The position numbers were made by a program, and so were the translations under genes. From Sulfurihydrogenibium azorense Az-Fu1 (GTDB lineage Bacteria; Aquificota; Aquificia; Aquificales; Hydrogenothermaceae), in contig NC_012438.1 in assembly GCF_000021545.1 (NCBI RefSeq), forward strand, positions 928,003-992,002: a DNA stretch of 64,000 bases. Reading direction: 5' to 3'. The notes under the pieces were generated by a model. It had not been told where the DNA came from and searched no databases. It saw only the letters and a list, made by a program, of their open reading frames with translations. Below, one piece after another: positions 43,465 through 51,230 of the stretch; position 1 is the first letter of the stretch; every line of letters begins with the position of its first letter.

Positions 43465-44924
43465 TGGTCAAGCAGTTTTTAGAAGATTTAGAAAGATTTT
43501 ATCCGGTTATCCTCAATCTAATTAAAGATGGAAACATTAAAAAAGAATGGTTAGCAGATTTATATAGCATATTTAATATGGAAGACAGCCCTTACATAAC
43601 ACCTTTAAAATTTCATCTTTACAGTCTTTTAGTCCACCACCCAGAGTTTTTAGATTATAAACTTTTATCAGAAAAACTAAACCTATCAGAAGACGAAATT
43701 TATGAAATATTTGTAAAAGGAAAACAAGCTTTTGAAGTATACTTCCCTGTTTATCTTCCTGACGAAGAAGAAGCCCATCTTTACAAAGCCTTAATCGTAG
43801 AAGGAACTTCAAAAACATTCACATTTAATAAATTTGTAGATTTACAAACAATAAAAGCAGTTGCAAATAAAGACTTTTTTGTAATATTTAGCAATTACTT
43901 TACAGGAGATAGTTATCAATTTTCAATAGTAGCAGGCTTAATAGCAAAAGATAAAAATATCTTAAAAAATCTTGCATTTACAGGAAAAGTATCATCTTCA
44001 GGAAAAATACTACCTGTAAACCATGTAAATGAAAAAGAAAAAATAACTAAAGCAAACGAAAAAAACCTCATAACTCCGGATGATATCTCAACTTTAGAAG
44101 AATTAGAATTTTGGCTAAACAGCTCCCAAATACCTGTAATACTCCTAAATAGAAACACAGACAACAACATAAAAGAAAGCTTACACCAAATAGAAACACT
44201 TATAAAACAAGATTGTCCTTACTTTACCATAAAAAACCTTATAAAATTCTATAACCTCTCAGAAGAAGATTTATATATAATCACTCCATCCATAGACTTT
44301 TCAAACAGAGAAGAACTTCTAAACATATTAAAACAATTTGAAGAAAGATTAGAAAAACTATTTTCAGTAAGAAATTCAATTTTATACATATCTTTGTCTG
44401 TGGCATCTTTAGGATTTTTAGTAGGATCTTTGATAGGTGCGAGGAAAAAAGTAGTTATACTGCACTATCAAGGTGAATATCGTAAAGCCATAGATATGTC
44501 AAAAGACCCAAGAGTAATAAAAGAAAATGTTAAAGAGTACAGTATAATACAGCCTGAAAGTTGCAATACAGACCAAGAGATAGCATTAATTTTAAATATA
44601 GCATCTCACAACCCTGTAAATTCTGCCAAATCCTACATTGAGAAAAATCTTCCACACGTTAAATCTACCTGTGTTATAAACACAATTTATGGTGGAAACA
44701 TACCATTAGAAGAGTTTTTAACCATTAGTAGAGAGCTTTATACTTACATAAATACGATTAAAGACAAAATTCACCTTTTTTATTCAATTCCGGTTCCCAT
44801 ATCCCTAAGCTTGGGAATGGCAATAGCACACTTTAAAGATATAACCCTATACCATTACGATAGTAAAAATACAACTTACATAAAAATCCCAATTAACTTA
44901 AATGAGGTAAGAAGTAAATTTTAG
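43464..44924 (+). CDS. calpL: CalpL-like Lon protease-SAVED sensor
   Basis: The 486-aa protein has a helical N-terminus (1-85), a Lon-type protease domain (about 90-235) with probable catalytic Ser150 (FTGDSYQFS) and Lys193 (VNEKEKITKA) 43 residues apart, as in E. coli Lon (Ser679/Lys722), and the AFTGKVSSSGKILPVN block. A hydrophobic stretch (about 305-326) leads to a SAVED domain (328-486) with IHLFYSIPVPISLSLGMAIA and TLYHYDS. There is no AAA+ ATPase. In the described system SAVED binds cyclic tetra-adenylate, the protein oligomerises and cuts CalpT. GTGGAGG precedes the ATG. Confidence 0.9.
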   Translation: MVKQFLEDLERFYPVILNLIKDGNIKKEWLADLYSIFNMEDSPYITPLKFHLYSLLVHHPEFLDYKLLSEKLNLSEDEIYEIFVKGKQAFEVYFPVYLPDEEEAHLYKALIVEGTSKTFTFNKFVDLQTIKAVANKDFFVIFSNYFTGDSYQFSIVAGLIAKDKNILKNLAFTGKVSSSGKILPVNHVNEKEKITKANEKNLITPDDISTLEELEFWLNSSQIPVILLNRNTDNNIKESLHQIETLIKQDCPYFTIKNLIKFYNLSEEDLYIITPSIDFSNREELLNILKQFEERLEKLFSVRNSILYISLSVASLGFLVGSLIGARKKVVILHYQGEYRKAIDMSKDPRVIKENVKEYSIIQPESCNTDQEIALILNIASHNPVNSAKSYIEKNLPHVKSTCVINTIYGGNIPLEEFLTISRELYTYINTIKDKIHLFYSIPVPISLSLGMAIAHFKDITLYHYDSKNTTYIKIPINLNEVRSKF

Positions 44925-44950
44925 AAAGGAATAGGTTATGGTGTGTTAAG

Positions 44951-45877
44951 ATGAAAATAATGAGTAAATACAAAGAAGAAATTTTACTAATTATAGTCTT
45001 CTTTTCTTTTTTACTTAATTTATATTTCGTAGATAGTAATAAGTTAATTTATAACTTTTTAGTTTCTTTAGTAATTTTTATATTTTCTCTCTACTGCTGG
45101 AAAGTATCTAATGTATCCTATAACAAGTCTGTCTTAAAAAATTTGTCTAACATCATAAAAGGAGATGTAGCAACTTTTTTAGGTTTTTCAGCTTTTGTTT
45201 CAGAATTTATTTTGTTTAACTTTCTTTTTGAGTACACAAAAAACTTTATAGAAGAAAATAAGATGCTCGATTTTTGTAAAGCAATAATAAGTTTTATAGG
45301 TATCTTATCTATTGGTCTCTTATTTTTTAGTTTTTATCAAGAAAAAATAAAAGCTTACATAAACAGTAAAAAATCTCTAAAAAGAGAACCTAGAAAAGTT
45401 TTAATATTTGCTTTATCTATACCAGGAAAAAATTTAGAAAGTCTTGAAACTCTTCCCCGCAACTGGCAACCTATAAAAGAACTTCTTGAATTTCATAAAT
45501 CAAGATTAGAAGTAGCTTATGTACTTATCTCGGAAGAAACAGAAAAGTATAAAACCGAGTTTGAAAAATTTTTTACAGAGTTTAAATCAAAAATAAAATA
45601 TATTGAGAAAGTCAATATGAATGATGAAAGTAGTATAGTTAATGCTTTAATAAATGTAGTTAGAGATATAAAAAATAATAAATATGAGGAACAGGATATA
45701 TCGGTGTATTTATCGGGAGGAACATCTTTAGTAACAACTATCTTGTCTTTGTTTGGAGTTAACGATGATATACAAGTTGAGTGCATACTCCAAACAAGTG
45801 GTAATGAAAACGAAAAACCTGAAATAAAAACCATAGACCTACGAAAAGATCTTCTCTCCATCTTTGTAAGTGATTAA
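44951..45877 (+). CDS. Four-TM protein with cytosolic CARF-like domain
   Basis: The 308-aa protein has four membrane helices (about 10-27, 31-50, 73-95, 109-129) and then a cytosolic Rossmann-like domain (148-300): KVLIFALSIPG, LEVAYVLISEE, a helix, DISVYLSGGTSLVTTILSLF and IQVECILQTSG. The SGGTS motif at 255-259 matches the CARF position where Csm6/Csx1 and ring nucleases have GGT(K/S). It starts 27 bases after calpL, so it is probably co-transcribed. It could be a membrane effector activated by cyclic oligoadenylate, or a membrane ring nuclease. No nuclease domain is attached. Confidence 0.7.
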   Translation: MKIMSKYKEEILLIIVFFSFLLNLYFVDSNKLIYNFLVSLVIFIFSLYCWKVSNVSYNKSVLKNLSNIIKGDVATFLGFSAFVSEFILFNFLFEYTKNFIEENKMLDFCKAIISFIGILSIGLLFFSFYQEKIKAYINSKKSLKREPRKVLIFALSIPGKNLESLETLPRNWQPIKELLEFHKSRLEVAYVLISEETEKYKTEFEKFFTEFKSKIKYIEKVNMNDESSIVNALINVVRDIKNNKYEEQDISVYLSGGTSLVTTILSLFGVNDDIQVECILQTSGNENEKPEIKTIDLRKDLLSIFVSD

Positions 45878-45915
45878 GGCAGTATCTCTACACTACATTC
45901 CTATATTATTGCCTT
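45876..45915 (+). terminator. Possible terminator hairpin after the Calp-like operon
   Basis: AAGGCAGTA (45876-45884) and TATTGCCTT (45907-45915) pair over 9 bp with one G-T wobble and a 22-nt loop. It overlaps the stop codon of the TM-CARF gene and is followed by TGATTTTTAT rather than an immediate T run. It is a plausible but weak end of the operon. Confidence 0.35.
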
Positions 45916-45935
45916 GTATTTGATTTTTATATATT

Positions 45936-45950
45936 TTATAATGATTATAA
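45936..45950. promoter_or_regulatory. 7-1-7 palindrome upstream of yebC
   Basis: TTATAAT-G-ATTATAA is a perfect 7-1-7 inverted repeat overlapping TATAAT-type -10 sequence, 23 bases before the yebC ATG. It differs by one base per arm from the Fur/PerR consensus TGATAATnATTATCA. It may be an operator or simply an AT-rich promoter. Confidence 0.3.
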
Positions 45951-45973
45951 TCAAAAACAGCGGAGGTTTTTTT

Positions 45974-46729
45974 ATGGCTGGACACAGTAAATGGCACAAC
46001 ATTAAAAATAAAAAAGCTAAAATGGATGCAATAAGAGGTAAGATATTTACAAAAGTTATCAAAGAGATAACAGTGGCTGCAAGACTTGGTGGAGGAGACC
46101 CTGAAGCAAACCCAAGACTTAGAATGGCTATAGAAAAGGCAAAAGAAGTAAACATGCCTTCTGAAAACATAGAGAGAGCAATAAAAAGAGGAACCGGAGA
46201 GTTAGAAGGAGTTAATTACGAAGAAGTAAGATACGAAGGGTACGGTCCAGAAGGTGTTGCAATTATAGTAGAAGCTACAACAGACAACAGAAATAGAACA
46301 ACTGCAGAAGTAAGACATATTTTTTCCAAGTATGGTGGAAACTTAGGATCATCAGGTTGTGTTTCATTTTTATTTGAAGATAAAGGAGTTATAAACGTTG
46401 AAAAATCAAAGTACTCAGAAGAAGAAATATTAGAAAAAGCCTTAGAAGCTGGAGCTGAAGATGTTATAACAGATGATGAAGATTACTACGAAATAAGAAC
46501 TTCTGTCCAAGACTTTTACAAAGTTAAAGAAAACCTTGAAAAGATGGGAGTAGAAATAGCAAGAGCTGAGCTTACAAAAATACCTACAACTACAGTAAAA
46601 ATAACAAATGAAGAAACAGCTACAAAACTCATGAAACTCTTAGATGCCCTTGAAGATAACGACGACGTGCAAAAAGTATACGCAAACTTTGATATTCCAG
46701 AAGAATTGCTCCAAAAGATAGAAGGATAA
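45974..46729 (+). CDS. yebC: YebC/PmpR family protein
   Basis: The 251-aa protein starts at the ATG at 45974 with CGGAGG upstream. It has the family signature [27 protein letters not shown] in its opening 27 residues and [26 protein letters not shown] and [14 protein letters not shown] later. YebC proteins act on translation of stalling sequences or as transcription regulators, and often neighbour ruvC, as here. Length is usual. Confidence 0.94.
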   Translation: MAGHSKWHNIKNKKAKMDAIRGKIFTKVIKEITVAARLGGGDPEANPRLRMAIEKAKEVNMPSENIERAIKRGTGELEGVNYEEVRYEGYGPEGVAIIVEATTDNRNRTTAEVRHIFSKYGGNLGSSGCVSFLFEDKGVINVEKSKYSEEEILEKALEAGAEDVITDDEDYYEIRTSVQDFYKVKENLEKMGVEIARAELTKIPTTTVKITNEETATKLMKLLDALEDNDDVQKVYANFDIPEELLQKIEG

Positions 46730-46731
46730 AG

Positions 46732-47193
46732 TTGAAAATCATATCGTTAGACCCATCAACTTCCAAAACTGGGTATGCTGTAGCAGAAGTTTACGAAGAT
46801 AAAATAAGCTTAATAGAGTATGGAAGTATCCTTCTAAAAGGGAAAAAAAACACTTTAAAGCTACTATTTGAAACTCTTCAAGATAAAATAAACCAACATA
46901 GTATAGAAGCTGTAATACTAGAGACACCTTTTTACAGTATTAACGCCCAGACTCTTATAAAGTTAGGAGAAGTAAGAGGAGTAATACTACTTTTAGCACA
47001 GATAAATAACTTAAAAGTTTTTCAGTACACACCAGCAGAAGTAAAGATAGCAGCAACAGGATACGGCAGGTCTTCAAAAGAAGAAGTGATCAACATGGTA
47101 AACAGAATATTTAACTTAGATATTCAAGATAGTGATATAGCAGACTCTCTGGCAATACTTTACTGTCATACATTACAGAAGGTAGAAGTATGA
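46732..47193 (+). CDS. ruvC: Holliday junction resolvase RuvC
   Basis: The 153-aa protein starts at TTG with GAAGGA upstream. The acidic residues of RuvC are placed as expected: Asp7 (SLDPSTSKTGYAV), Glu in VILETPF, and the C-terminal acidic pair in IQDSDIADSLAIL. It resolves four-way junctions after RuvAB branch migration; ruvB is elsewhere in this window. Confidence 0.93.
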   Translation: MKIISLDPSTSKTGYAVAEVYEDKISLIEYGSILLKGKKNTLKLLFETLQDKINQHSIEAVILETPFYSINAQTLIKLGEVRGVILLLAQINNLKVFQYTPAEVKIAATGYGRSSKEEVINMVNRIFNLDIQDSDIADSLAILYCHTLQKVEV

Positions 47194-47486
47194 AGAAATT
47201 TATTCTAACTTTAATCGCTACAGTATCACTCTCTTTTGGTCAAACATGTGATGGAATGTTTGCAGTGTATGACAGCTGCTACGACTCAAACAACTGTGAT
47301 GAAAGTTATAACGCAGTTTACAATCTATCTCTATCAGCAGGACTTTCAACTCAAGTATCTGAAAAAATGGCAAAGATATGTAGATACTCCTGTGAAAATA
47401 AAAAAGCAACAGTAAAGAAGTTATCTAAAGAAGACTTTCAAAGTGCATTTTGTCCACACGTCAAAAAAGAGGAAAAGAAACAATGA
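47190..47486 (+). CDS. Small secreted Cys-rich protein
   Basis: The 98-aa protein overlaps the ruvC stop (ATGA). It has a signal peptide ([17 protein letters not shown], cleavage near residue 18) and a mature part with seven Cys residues (C20, then a CYDSNNC pair, CRYSC and FCPH), ending in a Lys/Glu tail. No family is recognised. The Cys content suggests a periplasmic, disulfide-bonded or metal-binding protein. It is coupled to ruvC and rdgB only by location. Confidence 0.7.
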   Translation: MKKFILTLIATVSLSFGQTCDGMFAVYDSCYDSNNCDESYNAVYNLSLSAGLSTQVSEKMAKICRYSCENKKATVKKLSKEDFQSAFCPHVKKEEKKQ

Positions 47487-48118
47487 AAATACTTGTAGCT
47501 ACAACAAATGAAGGAAAATTAAGAGAAATCAAGTCAATACTTTCAGACTTGGATGTAGAACTTTTATCTCTTAAGGATATGGATAACATTATAGATGTAG
47601 AAGAGGATAGAAAAACATTTTTAGAAAATGCAATAAAAAAGGCTACCCAGTATGCAAACTTTTACAAACTCCCTGTTATAGCTGAAGATTCAGGGTTAGA
47701 AGTTGATGCTTTAGAGGGTTATCCGGGCGTTTACTCTGCAAGATTTTACAGTATAGATTACGGTGGAAAGGTAGAAGATGAAAGTCTTTCAAAAGATGAG
47801 AAAAATAACTTAAAACTTTTAAAACTACTTGAAGGTAAACAAAACAGAAAAGGAAGGTATAAAACTGTAGTTGTTTACTACGACCCTGAAAAGGCTGTGG
47901 GTATATGGACAGAAGGAGTGTGTGAAGGAGAGATAGGAAAAAAACCAGAAGGGTCAGGAGGATTTGGATACGACCCTATATTTATACCAGAAGGATACGA
48001 CAAAACAATGGCACAGCTTCCACCAGAAGAAAAAAATAAGATAAGTCATAGAGGAAAAGCTTTAAATAAGTTAAAAGAGTTATTAATTAAAATTGGAGTA
48101 GTAAAGGTTGGAAATTAA
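47483..48118 (+). CDS. rdgB: dITP/XTP pyrophosphatase (RdgB/HAM1)
   Basis: The 211-aa protein starts at the ATG at 47483, overlapping the preceding stop, with GAGGAAAAG upstream. Motifs: [47 protein letters not shown] and SHRGKAL. It removes non-canonical purine triphosphates such as dITP and XTP, a hazard increased at high temperature. Confidence 0.95.
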   Translation: MKILVATTNEGKLREIKSILSDLDVELLSLKDMDNIIDVEEDRKTFLENAIKKATQYANFYKLPVIAEDSGLEVDALEGYPGVYSARFYSIDYGGKVEDESLSKDEKNNLKLLKLLEGKQNRKGRYKTVVVYYDPEKAVGIWTEGVCEGEIGKKPEGSGGFGYDPIFIPEGYDKTMAQLPPEEKNKISHRGKALNKLKELLIKIGVVKVGN

Positions 48119-48320
48119 AGTTAATTATAGAGGACAAGAAAAAATTTTAAGTTTTGATAAAGACAAAGTTAAAGCCAAGGATGTATTAAAAGCCCTTGGT
48201 TTGTCAAAAGATTTTGCCTTTGTAGTTAAAAATGGTGAGATTGTAGATGAAAACGAAACTATAACTCAAAACGACGAAGTTAGAGTTATAAACGCAATAT
48301 CTGGAGGAAAAAATAATTGA
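48108..48320 (+). CDS. ThiS/MoaD-like sulfur carrier (TtuB candidate)
   Basis: The 70-aa ubiquitin-fold protein starts at TTG within the end of rdg[14 protein letters not shown] and [15 protein letters not shown] match the ThiS/MoaD family. The terminal Gly-Gly is followed by Lys-Asn-Asn, so the thiocarboxylate-forming end would need trimming. It overlaps the TtuA gene, which uses a sulfur carrier called TtuB in Thermus, so it is a good candidate for that partner. Confidence 0.8.
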   Translation: MEIKVNYRGQEKILSFDKDKVKAKDVLKALGLSKDFAFVVKNGEIVDENETITQNDEVRVINAISGGKNN

Positions 48321-49228
48321 GAAAATGTTTTAAATGTAGTCAAAAAGCCCAAGTTTACCTTCCACAACATAGACTCTCTCTATGTAAAGACCACTATTTA
48401 CAGTGGTTTGACAACAGAGTAGAAAAAACTATCAAAGAATTTAAAATGTTTAAAAAAGAAGATAAAATATTAGTTGCAGTATCAGGAGGTAAAGACAGCC
48501 TTTCCCTATGGAAAGCTTTAACAAACTTAGGTTATCAAGCTGATGGATTTTATATAAACCTTGGAATAGGAGAGTACTCTGAAAAATCAGAAAAGCTTGC
48601 AACTGCATTTTCAGAAAAAATAGGAAGACCACTTTATAAAATATCTTTAAAACAAGAGATAATGCCTATTCCGGAGATAAAAAAACACGACTCAAGACCA
48701 ACCTGTTCTGTGTGTGGAACAGTTAAAAGGTACTATATGAACAAGTTTGCAAAAGATAACGGTTATAAAATAATAGCAACAGGTCATAACCTTGACGATG
48801 AAGCAGCTGTTTTATTTTCAAACACTTTAAACTGGAGCGTAGAATACTTAAAAAGACAGTACCCAGTTTTACCAGAAGAAGATGGGTTTATAAGAAAAGT
48901 AAAGCCACTGTGTAAAATCTCAGAAAAAGAAAGTGCAATGTACGCAATTTTATCAGGTATAGAGTACATAGAAGAAGAGTGTCCATTTTCAGAAGGAGCC
49001 ACTTCCATAGATTACAAAATCTTTTTATCCCAGCTTGAGGAAAAAAGTCCCGGTACAAAACTTCGCTTTTACAGTGAGTTTCTAAGAAAAATGTACCCTA
49101 TACTTCAAAAGTCAGAAGAAAAACCCCAGCTTAGACCTTGTAAAATATGCGGAGAGCCATCAATTAACGAAATATGTTCTGTATGCAGTCTCAAACTCAA
49201 ACTAAAAAAGCAGGAGGAAAAAGCTTGA
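48317..49228 (+). CDS. ttuA: tRNA-5-methyluridine(54) 2-sulfurtransferase (TtuA-like)
   Basis: The 303-aa protein starts at TTG overlapping the previous stop (TTGA). It has an N-terminal zinc finger (Cys4, Cys7, Cys23, His26), the PP-loop VAVSGGKDSLSLWK, a central CSVCG plus EEECPF cluster that would bind an Fe-S centre, and a C-terminal CKICGEPSINEICSVC zinc finger. This is the TtuA layout, which thiolates T54 of tRNA and stabilises it in thermophiles. It is adjacent to a sulfur-carrier gene. Confidence 0.88.
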   Translation: MRKCFKCSQKAQVYLPQHRLSLCKDHYLQWFDNRVEKTIKEFKMFKKEDKILVAVSGGKDSLSLWKALTNLGYQADGFYINLGIGEYSEKSEKLATAFSEKIGRPLYKISLKQEIMPIPEIKKHDSRPTCSVCGTVKRYYMNKFAKDNGYKIIATGHNLDDEAAVLFSNTLNWSVEYLKRQYPVLPEEDGFIRKVKPLCKISEKESAMYAILSGIEYIEEECPFSEGATSIDYKIFLSQLEEKSPGTKLRFYSEFLRKMYPILQKSEEKPQLRPCKICGEPSINEICSVCSLKLKLKKQEEKA

Positions 49229-49887
49229 AATTACTTGCACCTTCTATACTGTCAGCTGACTTTTCAAAGTTAGGACAACAGATAAAAGAAGTTGAAGAGG
49301 CGGGAGCTGATATAATCCACTTAGATATAATGGATGGAAGGTATGTACCAAACATTACCTTTGGAATTCCGGTTGTAGAATCTATCAGACCTATAACAAA
49401 CCTTCCCTTTGATGCCCACCTTATGATAGTAGAGCCTGAAAAGTACGCCCTTGATTTTATAAAAGCTGGTGTTGATATGATTTCTTTCCATATGGATGCC
49501 ACTATACACTCCCACAGACTTGTTGACCTTATAAAGTCTAACGGTGCAAAAGCGGGAGTTGTATTAAACCCTGCCACACCTGTCAACACCCTTGAAGAGA
49601 TTATTCATTACATAGACTATGTCCTTATAATGTCCGTAAACCCGGGATTTGGAGGACAAAAGTTTATACCACAAACAGCAGAAAAAGTAAAAAAACTGAT
49701 ACTTCTTATGGAACAAACAGGAAGAACGGATATACTTATAGAGATAGATGGAGGTGTAAGTAAAGAGAATATTAATTACCTTTCAATGTTAGGAGTTAAC
49801 ATATTTGTAGCAGGAAGTGCAGTATTTAAAGGTGATATAAAAGAAAACGTAAAGATTTTAAAACAAAATATGAGTATATGTATTTAA
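49225..49887 (+). CDS. rpe: Ribulose-phosphate 3-epimerase
   Basis: About 220 aa from the TTG at 49225, which forms TTGA with the ttuA stop and has AGGAGG upstream. TIM-barrel motifs: LAPSILSADFSKLG, HLDIMDGRYVPNITFG, MSVNPGFGGQKF and IEIDGGV. It interconverts ribulose-5-phosphate and xylulose-5-phosphate. Confidence 0.96.
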   Translation: MKLLAPSILSADFSKLGQQIKEVEEAGADIIHLDIMDGRYVPNITFGIPVVESIRPITNLPFDAHLMIVEPEKYALDFIKAGVDMISFHMDATIHSHRLVDLIKSNGAKAGVVLNPATPVNTLEEIIHYIDYVLIMSVNPGFGGQKFIPQTAEKVKKLILLMEQTGRTDILIEIDGGVSKENINYLSMLGVNIFVAGSAVFKGDIKENVKILKQNMSICI

Positions 49888-49898
49888 AGGAGAGAGTT

Positions 49899-50438
49899 AT
49901 GGAGTATAGAATAAGAACGTGGCCAGATAAGATACTAAAAGAGCCAACAAAAGAAATAGATTTTTTTGATGATAGACTAAAAGAGTACATTGACAAGATG
50001 TGGGAGTTTATGTATAAAGAAGAAGGTGTGGGACTTGCAGCAAACCAGATAGGTATTCCCTACCAGATACTTGTTATAGACACATCTATCAGAGAAAAGA
50101 AAAATGAAGAAGAAACAGAGCCACCTGTTAAAATGGTTTTAATCAATCCAAAAATAGTAGAAAAAGAAGGACAAGTAATGTCAACTGAAGGCTGTTTAAG
50201 TTTTCCCGGCGTTCAGATAACTATACCAAGGTATAAGAGAGTTAAAGTAGTAGGAAAAAACGAGAAAGGAGAAGATGTTGTAGTTGAAAGTAGTGAGTTT
50301 TTATCAATAGTACTTCAACACGAGATAGACCACTTAAACGGCATTCCATTTATAAGCTATCTATCACCACTAAAGAGAAAGTTAGTTTTAGATAAGTACC
50401 TTAAATCTTTGAAAGAATCCGAATATCAAACAGGTTAA
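49899..50438 (+). CDS. def: Peptide deformylase
   Basis: About 179 aa from the ATG at 49899 with AAAGGAGAG upstream. It has all three family motifs: GVGLAANQIG, EGCLSFPG and the metal site QHEIDHLNG. It removes the N-formyl group from new proteins. Co-directional with rpe and lgt. Confidence 0.97.
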   Translation: MEYRIRTWPDKILKEPTKEIDFFDDRLKEYIDKMWEFMYKEEGVGLAANQIGIPYQILVIDTSIREKKNEEETEPPVKMVLINPKIVEKEGQVMSTEGCLSFPGVQITIPRYKRVKVVGKNEKGEDVVVESSEFLSIVLQHEIDHLNGIPFISYLSPLKRKLVLDKYLKSLKESEYQTG

Positions 50439-50450
50439 GGAGAGATATTT

Positions 50451-51230
50451 ATGTTTCCAGACTTGATAACGATAGGTGGTTTTACAATACACACGTACGG
50501 TGTTTTAACTGCAATTGGACTTTTAGTTGGTTTTTACGTAGGTCTTTACTTTGCAAGGAAAGAAGGTATTTCAGAAAAAAACTACGAGAATCTATTTATC
50601 CTTACAGTATTAAGTGGAATTTTAGGTGCAAGAATAGCCTACATCATAGAGCATAAAGAAGATTTTAACTCTTTTTTAGACTTTTTTGCTATCTGGAATG
50701 GAGGAATTGACTGGTTTGGTGGCTTTATAGGAGGGTTAGTAGCAGCTGTCGTATACATAAAAATTAAAAAGCTACCACTTCTTAAAGTTGCAGATGTAGC
50801 AGGTGTATCTATTCCTATAGGACACTTTTTTGGAAGACTTGGATGTACATCTGCAGGGTGTTGCCATGGAAAACCTGTTCCACCTGACTCACCTTTTAAA
50901 GATATTGCCATTATATTCCCCAACAACCCCCACTGTTTAGCCCCTCCGGGAGTTCCATTGTATCCTACCCAGCCAGTAGAAGCAATTGGCAATTTAATTA
51001 TATTTTTAATCTTATTTTTCACTTATAGAAAAAAATCCTTTGATGGACAGATAATAGGTATGTATCTTGTACTCTATGGAATAGAAAGGTTTTTACTTGA
51101 GTTTTGGAGAGGTGTTACACCACCACTTCCTTACATAGGACTTACTTGGAACCAAATTATCACATTGATGATGGTATTATTAGGAATAATGCTGATACTT
51201 TACTTAAGGTCAAGGCGTGAACCTGTTTGA
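50451..51230 (+). CDS. lgt: Prolipoprotein diacylglyceryl transferase
   Basis: The 259-aa inner-membrane protein has about seven helices, IHTYGVLTAIGLLVG at the N-terminus, and the signature GHFFGRLGCTSAGCCHGKP. A second conserved GIERFLLEFWRG lies near the C-terminus. It transfers diacylglycerol to the lipobox Cys of lipoproteins such as the one at 60464-60880. GGAGAG precedes the ATG. Confidence 0.96.
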   Translation: MFPDLITIGGFTIHTYGVLTAIGLLVGFYVGLYFARKEGISEKNYENLFILTVLSGILGARIAYIIEHKEDFNSFLDFFAIWNGGIDWFGGFIGGLVAAVVYIKIKKLPLLKVADVAGVSIPIGHFFGRLGCTSAGCCHGKPVPPDSPFKDIAIIFPNNPHCLAPPGVPLYPTQPVEAIGNLIIFLILFFTYRKKSFDGQIIGMYLVLYGIERFLLEFWRGVTPPLPYIGLTWNQIITLMMVLLGIMLILYLRSRREPV

